From Candidatus Rhodoferax odensensis (GTDB lineage: Bacteria > Pseudomonadota > Gammaproteobacteria > Burkholderiales > Burkholderiaceae_C), in NCBI GenBank assembly GCA_016718405.1, contig JADKDJ010000033.1:434001-498000 (forward strand): DNA of 64,000 bases. The letters are read 5' to 3'. Shown here piece after piece: positions 43,663 through 52,664 of the stretch; position 1 is the stretch's first letter, and each line of letters starts with the position of its first letter. The notes beneath the pieces were generated by a model, which was given only the letters and a program-made list of their open reading frames with translations, did not search any database and had not been told where the DNA came from. A program made the translations under genes and the position numbers.

Positions 43663-45204
43663 CTATCCTTGCGCGGCAACCCGATCCGACTGACTTTGAA
43701 GCTTGTTGAGCGCCGCAAGATAGGCCTTGGCGGAGGCCACGACGATATCCGGGTCGGCGCCCACGCCGTTGACCACGCGGCCGCTGTTTTGCAATCGAAC
43801 GGTCACCTCGCCTTGGCTCTCGGTCGAACCACTGATTGCGTTGACCGAGTAGAGGACCATTTCGGCACCGCTGTTGACGCGCGCCTCAATGGCTTTGAGT
43901 GACGCATCGACCGGCCCATTGCCGTCTGAGTTGGACTTGACCTCGACACCATCGACGGTGAAGACGATTGCAGCCTGTGGTCGCTCGCCGGTTTCGCTGC
44001 GTTGTGACAACGAAACAAAGCTGTACTTCTCGATGTGGTCGGTCACACTTTCGTCGCTGACCAGGGCCAGAATGTCTTCATCGAAGATTTCACTCTTACG
44101 ATCGGCGAGCTCTTTGAAGTGTGCGAAGGCAGTGTTGACACTGGCCTCGCTGTCCATTTGCACGCCGAGGTCAACCAGCCTTTGCTTGAATGCGTTGCGC
44201 CCGCTGAGCTTGCCCAGCACGATCTTGTTGGCGCTCCAGCCCACGTCTTCAGCGCGCATGATTTCGTAGGTATCGCGCGCCTTGAGCACGCCGTCCTGAT
44301 GAATACCAGAGGCGTGCGCAAAGGCGTTGGCGCCCACCACGGCCTTGTTTGGCTGAACAACAAAGCCGGTGGTCTGACTCACCATTTTGCTAGCCGCGAG
44401 AATGTGATGGGTATCGATATCCAGGTCGAGACCGAAATAGTCGCGTCGCGTCTTTACCGCCATCACGACTTCTTCCAGCGAGCAATTGCCTGCCCGCTCG
44501 CCCAAGCCATTGATCGTGCACTCGATCTGCCGTGCACCACCGATCTTGACGCCGGCCAGCGAGTTGGCAACCGCCATGCCGAGATCGTTGTGACAATGCA
44601 CTGACCAAATCGCTTTGTCGCTGTTGGGAATCCGCTCGCGCAGCGTCTTGATGAAGTTGCCATAGAGTTCGGGCACGGCGTAACCGACCGTGTCAGGCAC
44701 GTTGATGGTGGTGGCACCCTCGGCAATGACTGCCTCCAACACACGACACAGAAAGTCAGTGTCACTGCGGTAGCCATCCTCGGGGCTGAACTCCACGTCG
44801 GCCACCAGGTTTCGCGCAAAACGAACGGACTGCTTGGCTTGCTCCAATACCTGCTCAGGCGTCATGCGCAACTTTTGCGCCATGTGCAGGGCCGAGGTCG
44901 CGATGAAGGTGTGTATCCGAGCGCGATTGGCACCTTGGAGTGCCTCCGCGGCGCGACTGATATCGCGATCATTCGCGCGCGACAACGAGCAAATCGTGGA
45001 GTCCTTGATGGCATGGGCAATCAACTTCACAGCCTCAAAGTCGCCATTCGAACTGGCGGCAAAACCCGCCTCGATCACGTCAACCCGCAGGCGTTCAAGC
45101 TGACGCGCAATCCGCAATTTCTCGTCTTTCGTCATCGAAGCGCCAGGTGACTGCTCTCCGTCACGCAAGGTCGTGTCAAAAATAATCAACTTGTCGGTCA
45201 TCAC
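43663..45204 (-). CDS. leuA: 2-isopropylmalate synthase
   Basis: Condenses acetyl-CoA with 2-ketoisovalerate, committing carbon to leucine. The 513-residue protein has the catalytic TIM barrel (FDTTLRDGEQSPGA, HCHNDLGMAVANSLAG, GLGERAGN) and a C-terminal regulatory domain (about 390-500) that binds leucine for feedback inhibition. Upstream lies a leucine-rich leader peptide and an intrinsic terminator, so transcription attenuation is likely. It follows ilvBHC and pssA on the same strand. Confidence 0.96.
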   Translation of the reverse strand: MMTDKLIIFDTTLRDGEQSPGASMTKDEKLRIARQLERLRVDVIEAGFAASSNGDFEAVKLIAHAIKDSTICSLSRANDRDISRAAEALQGANRARIHTFIATSALHMAQKLRMTPEQVLEQAKQSVRFARNLVADVEFSPEDGYRSDTDFLCRVLEAVIAEGATTINVPDTVGYAVPELYGNFIKTLRERIPNSDKAIWSVHCHNDLGMAVANSLAGVKIGGARQIECTINGLGERAGNCSLEEVVMAVKTRRDYFGLDLDIDTHHILAASKMVSQTTGFVVQPNKAVVGANAFAHASGIHQDGVLKARDTYEIMRAEDVGWSANKIVLGKLSGRNAFKQRLVDLGVQMDSEASVNTAFAHFKELADRKSEIFDEDILALVSDESVTDHIEKYSFVSLSQRSETGERPQAAIVFTVDGVEVKSNSDGNGPVDASLKAIEARVNSGAEMVLYSVNAISGSTESQGEVTVRLQNSGRVVNGVGADPDIVVASAKAYLAALNKLQSQSDRVAAQG

Positions 45205-45250
45205 GGTTCTCCGGTTGTCAAACTATCTGCAAACAAAAAACTGAGGCACA

Positions 45251-45284
45251 AAATAAAAAAGCCCGCTGCGGACGCATACGGGCT
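45251..45284 (-). terminator. Attenuator terminator in the leuA leader
   Basis: Minus-strand hairpin AGCCCG...CGGGCT (45260-45284) followed by a T-rich run (complement of 45251-45260). It sits between the leader peptide ORF and leuA, 47 bp before the leuA start, the place expected for an attenuator. Its 5' arm GCCCGT is complementary to ACGGGC inside the leader ORF (45319-45324), a candidate antiterminator pairing. Confidence 0.8.
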
Positions 45285-45307
45285 CTTGGTGAAGGTAAAC
45301 GCGCGCG

Positions 45308-45364
45308 CTACCGTCTCCGCCCGTGTGGCGATAGCAGTAGCAGTGCTAGCGAAAACTGTTTCAT
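45308..45364 (-). CDS. Leucine leader peptide (LeuL-like)
   Basis: An 18-residue ORF, MKQFSLALLLLSPHGRRR, with five Leu codons, four of them in a row (residues 8-11). It is followed by an intrinsic terminator and then leuA. The arrangement is that of an amino-acid attenuator: ribosome stalling at Leu codons when Leu-tRNA is low would favour an antiterminator. The sequence of the peptide and its position are directly visible; the mechanism is inference by analogy with leu operons of enteric bacteria. Confidence 0.8.
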   Translation of the reverse strand: MKQFSLALLLLSPHGRRR

Positions 45365-45439
45365 GACTGCAATGTACCACAGCCGCCCAACGAGCGCGCT
45401 GGCGTAGGATTGGCATCCATCAGCGAGTGACTCGGTCTC

Positions 45440-46282
45440 CTACTTGTGCAGGCCGCGCTCGTCTGGCTCTTCAGTCGAAGTACTCACAACGCTTGTCTGA
45501 AGCCCCTTGGCCTTTCGCCAGGCGTAAATGACATAGCCACTCAGTCCATAGGCAACAAACACGCCGAACAGGACCGTAGGCGGGTCGATATTGATGATGG
45601 CGATCAGCAGCACTATCGCAACAATCACTGCAAACGGCACACTCTTTTTCATCTGAACGTCCTTGAAACTGTAGAACGGCACGTTGGTCACCATCGTCAG
45701 TCCCGCATACAGGGCCAGGCAAAACATCAACCAGGGCACGGACCAAACGAATCGACCCGCCTCAATCGCGCCGGTTCCGGTCAGCCCGTTCTCGGTCAAC
45801 AGCCAGATGAAGCCAGCAACCAGGGCCGCCGCCGCCGGCGACGGAAGCCCCTGGAAGTAACGCTTGTCCACCACAGCAGTATTGACGTTAAACCGCGCCA
45901 GCCGCAACGCCGCGCACGCGCAGTAGACGAAGGCCGCAATCCAGCCCCACCGACCCAGACTCTTGAGAGCCCAGACGTAAGAGATCAGGGCTGGCGCGGC
46001 GCCAAACGACACCATGTCGGACAAGGAATCCATTTGTTCACCGAAGGCACTTTGGGTATTGGTCATGCGCGCAACGCGCCCATCCAGACTATCGAGCACC
46101 ATGGCGCAAAAGACGCCCACCGCAGCCAGGTCGAACCGACCATTGATCGCCATCACGATGGCATAGAAACCACCAAACAGCGCCGCCAGTGTGAACAGAT
46201 TGGGCAAAATGTAGATGCCCTTGCGACGCTTTCGCACGACAACCTGGTCGTCTGGAGTTTCCGACTCCGCTCCGTCATGCAT
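45440..46282 (-). CDS. pssA: CDP-diacylglycerol--serine O-phosphatidyltransferase
   Basis: Integral membrane enzyme making phosphatidylserine, precursor of phosphatidylethanolamine. The 280-residue product has the CDP-alcohol phosphotransferase motif exactly (DSLDGRVAR, then eight residues, G, EQMDSLSD) and about eight membrane segments. The ATG at 46282 has a good GGAGAT ribosome-binding site. Its place between ilvC and leuA is common in betaproteobacteria; no psd gene follows here. Confidence 0.95.
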   Translation of the reverse strand: MHDGAESETPDDQVVVRKRRKGIYILPNLFTLAALFGGFYAIVMAINGRFDLAAVGVFCAMVLDSLDGRVARMTNTQSAFGEQMDSLSDMVSFGAAPALISYVWALKSLGRWGWIAAFVYCACAALRLARFNVNTAVVDKRYFQGLPSPAAAALVAGFIWLLTENGLTGTGAIEAGRFVWSVPWLMFCLALYAGLTMVTNVPFYSFKDVQMKKSVPFAVIVAIVLLIAIINIDPPTVLFGVFVAYGLSGYVIYAWRKAKGLQTSVVSTSTEEPDERGLHK

Positions 46283-46482
46283 ACATTGATCTCCTGCTGT
46301 CCAGGGCGCGCCACGTGCCCGCATCGGGAACTGAGTCGTTCACCCCAACCCTGCGTCGGCAAGCGCCCACCAGCGTTGCAGCTTGCCGCTGCATCGCCAG
46401 ACGGTAAAGCGTTGAGTTTAAGCCAGCGCCCGCCAGACAACGCAAGCCGCGGTGCCGACCTCGGCTCGCGATCGTCCTGAGC

Positions 46483-47499
46483 CTAGTTGCGGGTCTGATC
46501 AACCAGCTTGTTCTTCTTGATCCAGGGCATCATGGCGCGCAGCACGTCGCCAACTTTCTCAATCTGATGCTCGGAAGTCAGGCGGCGGCGGCTAAGCAGC
46601 GTGGGCGCCCCTGCCTTGTTCTCCAGAATGAAGCTCTTGGCGTATTCGCCGGTCTGAATGTCCTTGAGACACTGGCGCATCGCATCCTTGGTGGCGCTGG
46701 TGACAATGCGCGGCCCGGTGACGTACTCGCCGTACTCGGCATTGTTGGAGATGGAGTAATTCATGTTGGCAATGCCGCCTTCATAAATCATGTCGACGAT
46801 CAGCTTGAGCTCGTGCAAACATTCGAAGTAGGCCATCTCCGGGGCGTAACCGGCTTCCACCAAGGTCTCAAAGCCAGCTTTGATCAGCTCCACGGTACCG
46901 CCACACAACACGGCTTGCTCACCGAACAAGTCAGTCTCGGTTTCTTCACGGAAGTTGGTCTCGATGATGCCAGCCTTGCCACCGCCATTGGCCATGGCAT
47001 AGCTCAAGGCCAGGTCGCGTGACCGTCCCGACTTGTCCTGGTGCACCGCGATCAGATGCGGCACGCCGCCACCTTGCGCGTAGGTGCCGCGCACGGTATG
47101 GCCCGGCGCTTTGGGTGCGACCATCCACACGTCCAGGTCGGCGCGCGGTGCCACCAGACCGTAATGAACGTTGAATCCATGCGCAAACACCAATGACGCG
47201 CCGGACTTGATGTTGGGCTCGATGTCGTTGGTGTACACCGCGCCAATCTGCTCATCGGGCAACAGAATCATGACGACATCGGCCGCCTTCACTGCGTCAG
47301 CCACTTCAGCCACTTTCAAGCCAGCTTTCTCAACTTTGGGCCAGGACGCACCGCCCTTGCGCAAGCCAACGACAACTTTGACGCCACTGTCATTGAGGTT
47401 CTGCGCATGTGCGTGACCTTGACTGCCGTAACCAATGATCGCCACGGTCTTGCCCTTGATCAGGCTCAAATCGCAGTCCTTGTCGTAAAAAACCTTCAT
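46483..47499 (-). CDS. ilvC: Ketol-acid reductoisomerase
   Basis: NADPH- and Mg-dependent isomerisation and reduction of acetolactate or acetohydroxybutyrate in valine and isoleucine synthesis. The 338-residue class I form shows the nucleotide loop GYGSQGHAHAQNL, the APKAPGHTVR and GGGVPHLIAV blocks, and the acidic metal ligands in DLFGEQAVLCGG and YFECLHELKLI. The ATG at 47499 (MKVFYDKD) is the family start. Confidence 0.97.
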   Translation of the reverse strand: MKVFYDKDCDLSLIKGKTVAIIGYGSQGHAHAQNLNDSGVKVVVGLRKGGASWPKVEKAGLKVAEVADAVKAADVVMILLPDEQIGAVYTNDIEPNIKSGASLVFAHGFNVHYGLVAPRADLDVWMVAPKAPGHTVRGTYAQGGGVPHLIAVHQDKSGRSRDLALSYAMANGGGKAGIIETNFREETETDLFGEQAVLCGGTVELIKAGFETLVEAGYAPEMAYFECLHELKLIVDMIYEGGIANMNYSISNNAEYGEYVTGPRIVTSATKDAMRQCLKDIQTGEYAKSFILENKAGAPTLLSRRRLTSEHQIEKVGDVLRAMMPWIKKNKLVDQTRN

Positions 47500-47620
47500 G
47501 CTGTTCTCCGAAGTAAATAGTGGCAAAACTGCCCGTTAAAAAAACCCGCCCCGTCGCGCGCTCAGACATCCAAACCGGTCATCGGCGTCAGCCGCCGTTC
47601 AGGCTCGCGCGGCGTCACGC

Positions 47621-48112
47621 TCACACCCTCAGTATCCGCTCGCCCCGTCCAATGCCGCTTGATCCCGTACGCACCGTCTCCAAGATGGCGCTGCGTTCGA
47701 TAGCCTCCAGGAAAGCGTCGTTTTTGGATTGATCACCCGTCAACTCGATCGTGTAACTCTTTTCGGTCACGTCGATGATGCGACCGCGAAATATGTCTGC
47801 CATCCGCTTCATCTCCTCACGTTCCTTGCCAACCGCGCGCACCTTAACCATCATCAGTTCGCGCTCGATGTAGGCACCTTCCGTGAGGTCAACGACTTTG
47901 ACCACTTCGATCAGTCGATTGAGGTGCTTGGTGATTTGTTCGATGACGTCGTCGGAGCCGGTCGTCTGGATCGTCATCCGCGACAAGCTCGGATCCTCCG
48001 TGGGCGCCACGGTCAGACTCTCGATGTTGTAACCACGCGCTGAGAACAACCCAACGACACGGGACAGGGCGCCAGGTTCGTTCTCGAGCAAGACAGCAAT
48101 AATGTGTTTCAT
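47621..48112 (-). CDS. ilvH: Acetolactate synthase small (regulatory) subunit
   Basis: Regulatory subunit that confers valine feedback inhibition on the large subunit. The 163-residue product has an N-terminal ACT domain (HIIAVLLENEPGALSRVVGLFSARGYNIESL) and a second ACT-like C-domain (YTIELTGDQSKNDAFLEAI). I chose the ATG at 48112; the open frame upstream in the ilvB-ilvH spacer has no family similarity. It follows ilvB by 134 bp. Confidence 0.96.
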   Translation of the reverse strand: MKHIIAVLLENEPGALSRVVGLFSARGYNIESLTVAPTEDPSLSRMTIQTTGSDDVIEQITKHLNRLIEVVKVVDLTEGAYIERELMMVKVRAVGKEREEMKRMADIFRGRIIDVTEKSYTIELTGDQSKNDAFLEAIERSAILETVRTGSSGIGRGERILRV

Positions 48113-48246
48113 ATCTGTTGATTCCTCTTTTCGTTGCCCTCCCCTGGTCGCGGTAACGACCAGGCTCGGCAGACAATAGATTCGTCGGTAAATGGCCAGG
48201 CAGCCCGGACACAATCCAAGTGTCGCACCGCCCGCGCCTGCGGATG

Positions 48247-50061
48247 CTACAGGTCCTCTGAACCCAACAGCATTTCGGTCAGACCCATACCTGCCTTGAC
48301 CATGGGGAACACGTTTTCGGTCGGATCGGTACGAAAGTCCATGAACACCGTGCGGTCCTTGAGCTTTCTGGCCTCGCGTAACGTTGGCTTCACATCCTGT
48401 GGTTTCTCGATCAACAAGCCAACGTGGCCATAGGCCTCGGCCAACTTGACGAAATTGGGCAGCGCGTCCATATAGCTCTGGCTGTAACGACCTTCGTATT
48501 CGAGTTCCTGCCACTGACGCACCATGCCCAGATAGCGGTTGTTCAAGGCGACTATCTTGATAGGTGTGTTGTATTGCAGGCAGGTCGACAACTCCTGAAT
48601 GCACATCTGCACCGAACCTTCGCCCGTGACGCAATACACCTCGCTCTGCGGCTTGGCCAGTTTGATACCCATGGCGTACGGAATACCAACGCCCATCGTG
48701 CCCAGACCACCCGAATTGATCCAGCGCCTGGGCTCGTCAAAGCGATAGTACTGAGCCGCCCACATCTGGTGTTGGCCCACGTCGGACGTGACATAGGCAT
48801 CTGTGTCGCGGGTCATGTTCCACAGTGTCTCAACAACATACTGGGGCTTGATGACTTCCTTGTTCGAGCGGTCGTACTTGAGGCAATCGGGCTTGCGCCA
48901 GGTCTCGATCACTTCCCACCAGGCGGCGAGTGTGCCGCTATCCGGCTTGGCTGACCCCTCGTTGAACATGGAGATCATTTCCGTAAGCACATCCTTGACA
49001 TCGCCAACGATTGGAATATCCACCCGCACGCGCTTGGAAATGCTTGATGGATCAATGTCAATGTGAATGATTTTGCGTTCGTTTTGCGCAAAATGCTTGG
49101 GGTTGCCGATCACACGATCATCAAAACGCGCCCCCACAGCCAGCAGCACATCACAGTGTTGCATGGCGTTATTGGCTTCAACGGTTCCATGCATCCCGAG
49201 CATGCCAAGGAATTTGCGGTCGCTCGCCGGGTAGGCACCCAAACCCATCAAGGTATTGGTCACCGGGTAGCCAAGCATGTTCACCAAAGTGCGCAACTCT
49301 GCGCACGCATTGCTGGCGATCACTCCGCCACCGGTGTAGATGTAGGGTCGCTTGGCGGTCAACAGCAGTTGCAGTGCCTTGCGAATCTGGCCGCCATGCC
49401 CCTTGCGAACGGGGTTGTACGAACGCATTTCAACCGCTGCGGGGTACCCGTGGTAGGGGACTTTCTTGAAAGAGACATCCTTTGGAATATCCACCACCAC
49501 TGGGCCAGGACGTCCACTGCGGGCAATGTGAAACGCCTTCTTGAGGGTTGACGCAATCTCGCGCGCATCTTTCACCAGAAAATTGTGCTTGACCACGGGG
49601 CGAGTGATGCCAACCGTGTCGCACTCCTGAAAGGCATCCAGCCCAATGGCATGGGTGGGGACCTGCCCGGTGATGATCACCATGGGTATGCTGTCCATGT
49701 ACGCTGTGGCAATGCCGGTCACGGCGTTGGTAACGCCAGGTCCGGACGTAACGAGGGCCACCCCGACATCACCGGTCGCACGCGCATAACCGTCGGCTGC
49801 ATGCACAGCCGCTTGCTCGTGGCGCACCAGAATGTGCTGAATCGTGTCTTGCTTGTAAAACGCGTCGTAGATATGCAACACCGCGCCACCTGGGTAACCC
49901 CAGATGAACTTGACGCCTTCGGCTTGCAGACCCTTTACCAGGATTTCCGCGCCGCGAAGCTCAAGCGCCTCGGCACTTACCGCCCCCGACTTCGATGCGC
50001 CATGCGCCGCATATCGCTGCGCGGTGGCAGCGGAACTGAGTTCTGCCTTTGATGTTTCCAT
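48247..50061 (-). CDS. ilvB: Acetolactate synthase large (catalytic) subunit
   Basis: Thiamine-diphosphate-dependent condensation of pyruvate to acetolactate. The 604-residue protein has the three domains of the family: N-terminal PYR domain with the catalytic Glu (HEQAAVHAADGYARATG), central FAD-binding domain, and C-terminal PP domain with the GDGS-type motif (GEGSVQMCIQEL, NNRYLGMVRQWQ). A 50-residue N-terminal extension precedes the usual start. It is the first gene of ilvB-ilvH-ilvC, with a short Val/Leu/Ile-coding ORF upstream. Confidence 0.97.
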   Translation of the reverse strand: METSKAELSSAATAQRYAAHGASKSGAVSAEALELRGAEILVKGLQAEGVKFIWGYPGGAVLHIYDAFYKQDTIQHILVRHEQAAVHAADGYARATGDVGVALVTSGPGVTNAVTGIATAYMDSIPMVIITGQVPTHAIGLDAFQECDTVGITRPVVKHNFLVKDAREIASTLKKAFHIARSGRPGPVVVDIPKDVSFKKVPYHGYPAAVEMRSYNPVRKGHGGQIRKALQLLLTAKRPYIYTGGGVIASNACAELRTLVNMLGYPVTNTLMGLGAYPASDRKFLGMLGMHGTVEANNAMQHCDVLLAVGARFDDRVIGNPKHFAQNERKIIHIDIDPSSISKRVRVDIPIVGDVKDVLTEMISMFNEGSAKPDSGTLAAWWEVIETWRKPDCLKYDRSNKEVIKPQYVVETLWNMTRDTDAYVTSDVGQHQMWAAQYYRFDEPRRWINSGGLGTMGVGIPYAMGIKLAKPQSEVYCVTGEGSVQMCIQELSTCLQYNTPIKIVALNNRYLGMVRQWQELEYEGRYSQSYMDALPNFVKLAEAYGHVGLLIEKPQDVKPTLREARKLKDRTVFMDFRTDPTENVFPMVKAGMGLTEMLLGSEDL

Positions 50062-50082
50062 GATGAACCTTTGTGAATTTCT

Positions 50083-50154
50083 CTAACGAAAAACCTTGGG
50101 TGCCCCTTCGCTCAACTCTTGTGAAGTCGCGTCGGGACTTAGGATCAAGACCAT
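50083..50154 (-). promoter_or_regulatory. Possible branched-chain leader ORF before ilvB
   Basis: A 23-codon ORF, MVLILSPDATSQELSEGAPK..., ends 21 bp before the ilvB start. Its first five codons are Met-Val-Leu-Ile-Leu, exactly the end products of the pathway, but there is no obvious ribosome-binding site or downstream terminator. It could be a leader that controls ilvB, or chance. The remaining 200 bp up to the sigma-factor gene shows nothing else I can identify. Confidence 0.4.
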
Positions 50155-50355
50155 AGCCGCACTGATTGTTGCGTCAAATCATGACCCGTTTGCCGTTTGA
50201 ATTGCAGCTGCGATTATCGCACTGGTCCGGCCCCAGCAACTCGCACGACCGAAATTCTGAAGCGCAGTGTCATAATTCCGCGGTCAATTTCACGCCGTTC
50301 CAACTGAGGTTTTCGGTGTGGTCCGACTCCAATTCACAGACCTAGCAGGACCCAC

Positions 50356-50922
50356 TTGGCCACCGAACGCGAGCTCTCGGACTTCCTCAAAAGCGTCGAA
50401 AAACGCGCTTTCAAGCGCTCCGTGTACCACGTTCGCAACGAGGAGAGTGCCCTTGACATTGTCCAGGAGAGCATGCTCAAGCTGGCCGAGCACTATGGCG
50501 ATAAGCCGACCGCTGAACTACCTCTTTTGTTTCAGCGTATTCTGTCCAATTGCACCCTGGATTGGTTTCGTCGGCAGAAGACCAAAAGCGCGCTCTTTTC
50601 AAACCTTGGGGACTTCGAGTCCGACTCGGATGTCGGGGATTTCGATCTGCTGGAAACTTTACAGATCCAAGACGAGTCACAGCAGACCGAGAGTGCCGAA
50701 ACCACAGTCAGCCGCGTCCAGGTGATGCGAGCCATCGAAAATGAGATCGAATTGCTCCCCGCACGTCAACGGGAAGCGTTCCTGATGCGTTATTGGGAGG
50801 AGTTGGACGTGATGGAAACGGCGCTTGCAATGGGCTGCTCTGAAGGAAGCGTCAAAACGCATTGTTCCCGCGCCGTCCAAGCCCTGAGCAAGGCTCTGAG
50901 GGAAAAAGGGATTCGACTATGA
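50356..50922 (+). CDS. RNA polymerase sigma factor, ECF (sigma-70 family)
   Basis: Alternative sigma factor of 188 residues with region 2 (about 20-80: RNEESALDIVQESMLKLAEHYGD, CTLDWFRRQKTK) and region 4 (about 125-180: LLPARQREAFLMRYWEEL, MGCSEGSVKTHCSRAVQAL). It starts at TTG (50356) with AGGA 6-9 bases upstream. It overlaps the DUF3619 gene (ATGA) and begins a run of tightly linked genes. The DUF3619 product is a candidate anti-sigma factor. Confidence 0.92.
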   Translation: MATERELSDFLKSVEKRAFKRSVYHVRNEESALDIVQESMLKLAEHYGDKPTAELPLLFQRILSNCTLDWFRRQKTKSALFSNLGDFESDSDVGDFDLLETLQIQDESQQTESAETTVSRVQVMRAIENEIELLPARQREAFLMRYWEELDVMETALAMGCSEGSVKTHCSRAVQALSKALREKGIRL

Positions 50923-51356
50923 CAATTTCACACAACTATCAGCATCAACTCGCACATGATCGGTTTGGCCTCAAGGTCGCAGCCCGGCTCTCGGATGCCT
51001 GCGATGAGCTTCCTTACGAGGTGTCAGAGCGGCTGCGTGCCGCCCGTGTTCAGGCGCTTGGCAGACGCAAGGTCGCCACCAGAAAGGTGGCCGCCGCGGG
51101 TCAGGCGTCAAATGCAACCTTGACATTGAATTCCGGCGACGAAGGGTTCGGCGTTTGGAGTGCAATTACGTCGGTTATACCGTTGCTGGCATTAGTCGTT
51201 GGCCTTTTGACCCTCAATGCCGTTTTGAGCGACGAGCGCGATGATGAATTGGCCGAGATTGACTCCGCCCTGCTGACCGACACGTTGCCGCCGTCAGCGT
51301 ACACCGACCCGGGCTTTGCGCAGTTCTTGAAATCACAGCGGGAGTCCGCTCGGTAG
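50919..51356 (+). CDS. DUF3619 family membrane protein, candidate anti-sigma factor
   Basis: A 145-residue protein with a charged N-terminal cytoplasmic part (1-70; HDRFGLKVAARLSDACDELPYEVSERLRAARVQAL) and a single membrane helix (about 84-108; ITSVIPLLALVVGLLTLNAVL). A short C-terminal periplasmic tail ends in LPPSAYTDPGFAQFLK. It is translationally coupled to the sigma factor gene. The topology is that of an anti-sigma factor, but this function is inference and no zinc-binding motif is seen. Confidence 0.82.
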   Translation: MTISHNYQHQLAHDRFGLKVAARLSDACDELPYEVSERLRAARVQALGRRKVATRKVAAAGQASNATLTLNSGDEGFGVWSAITSVIPLLALVVGLLTLNAVLSDERDDELAEIDSALLTDTLPPSAYTDPGFAQFLKSQRESAR

Positions 51357-51378
51357 CGCTGCGGCTTCAGGTGAACAC

Positions 51379-52089
51379 GTGACTCAACATCTGGTCGCAT
51401 CAAACCCTAATCGCCCACGCTCGGTGCCGTGGAGTGGGCTGTTTTTCCTGCTCCTGGCGGCGCTGGGCACGTCCGCGCATTGCGCCGCGGCGCAAAGCAT
51501 CGCCGCCCCGCCGCTTCGGGCTGCGTCTGGCGCGCAAAGCGCCGCCGCACCGGCGAAGGCTGCCGTCACTTTGGTGACCAAGCCGGCGTGGCAGGATCTG
51601 ACCGCCCAACAACAGGCAGCACTGAGACCGCTGGCGGCGAACTGGGCGACCCTGCCCGAGGCAAGCAAGCGAAAATGGTTGGCGGTGTCCAAGAACTACA
51701 ACAGTCTGGCTGTGCCCGAGCAGGTCAAAATGCACAGTCGCATGACCGAATGGGTGAACCTGAGCCAACGCCAACGCTCGGAGGCACGCCTGCAATATGC
51801 GCGGACCAAGCAGCTCTCCCCTCAAGAGAAAGCGGCCACTTGGCAGGCCTATCAAGCACTAAGCCTCGAAGAAAAGCAAAAGCTTGCCGCCAAGGCGTCG
51901 AACAAACCCACTGGCGCTGCCACAGCCATCAAGCCGGCGCCCCCACAAAAGCTCGCCGTTGTCCCGGTGACACGCAAAACGCCGGCTCGCTCTGCCAAGA
52001 TTGCCATTGCACGAGATGCGGTCGATCAAAAGACCCTGCTGCCGCGAGCCCAACCCAACACGGACTCCGCGGCGGTCGAAAACCATTGA
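51379..52089 (+). CDS. DUF3106 family exported protein
   Basis: A 236-residue protein with an export signal (LFFLLLAALGTSAHCAAAQS) and a helical mature part dominated by Trp/Leu/Gln-rich repeats (LTAQQQAALRPLAANWATLPE, MTEWVNLSQRQRSEARLQYARTK, WQAYQALSLEEKQKLA). The C-terminal third is Pro/Ala/Lys-rich and probably disordered. It starts at GTG, 22 bp after DUF3619. It may be the periplasmic partner in a sigma/anti-sigma set; its role is unknown. Confidence 0.85.
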   Translation: MTQHLVASNPNRPRSVPWSGLFFLLLAALGTSAHCAAAQSIAAPPLRAASGAQSAAAPAKAAVTLVTKPAWQDLTAQQQAALRPLAANWATLPEASKRKWLAVSKNYNSLAVPEQVKMHSRMTEWVNLSQRQRSEARLQYARTKQLSPQEKAATWQAYQALSLEEKQKLAAKASNKPTGAATAIKPAPPQKLAVVPVTRKTPARSAKIAIARDAVDQKTLLPRAQPNTDSAAVENH

Positions 52090-52151
52090 TTCAATCGCAC
52101 CCGGTCTCGGTGGACTCACTGGCAGAATCCGGGGCTGACGATTTCTCCTTC

Positions 52152-52664
52152 ATGACCACGTCGGACCACTCATTCATCGCGCCCAGCCTGAGTCGCCGCA
52201 TGGCCTGCTGGATGTACGAAGGCACACTGCTGTTTGGCGTTGTGTTTATCGCTGGCTACCTTTTCGGAACCCTCAGCCAGACCCGCAACGCCCTGGACAA
52301 CCGCAACGCCCTGCAAGGCTTCCTGTTTGTCGTCTTCGGTATCTACTTTGTCTGGCTGTGGTCCAAAGGGCAAACCCTAGCGATGAAAACCTGGCACATC
52401 AAGGTCGTTGACCGTCACGGCCAGCCACTCACCCAAGCGCGCGCCCTGCTGCGCTATGTGCTGAGTTGGTTGTGGTTCGTTCCTGCGTTAGCCAGTATCG
52501 CGCCCTTCAGACTTTCGCCAGTCCAGTCCTCGGTCGTGATTCTCGGCTGGGTTGCCATCTGGGCGGTGTCCAGTCGTTTCCACTCGCAAAGGCAGTTCTG
52601 GCATGACGCCATGGCAGGTACACGCCTCGTTGTGGCCAACAAACCCAGCACGGCTCGAGCATGA
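52152..52664 (+). CDS. RDD family membrane protein
   Basis: A 170-residue inner-membrane protein with RDD signatures: APSLSRRMACWMYEG at the start and GQTLAMKTWHIKVVDRHGQPL after the second helix, and about four hydrophobic segments. RDD members have been linked to ion transport or osmotic tolerance in a few cases only. I chose the ATG at 52152; a TTG at 52086 overlapping the DUF3106 stop is also possible. Its stop overlaps the LOG gene (ATGA). Confidence 0.88.
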   Translation: MTTSDHSFIAPSLSRRMACWMYEGTLLFGVVFIAGYLFGTLSQTRNALDNRNALQGFLFVVFGIYFVWLWSKGQTLAMKTWHIKVVDRHGQPLTQARALLRYVLSWLWFVPALASIAPFRLSPVQSSVVILGWVAIWAVSSRFHSQRQFWHDAMAGTRLVVANKPSTARA

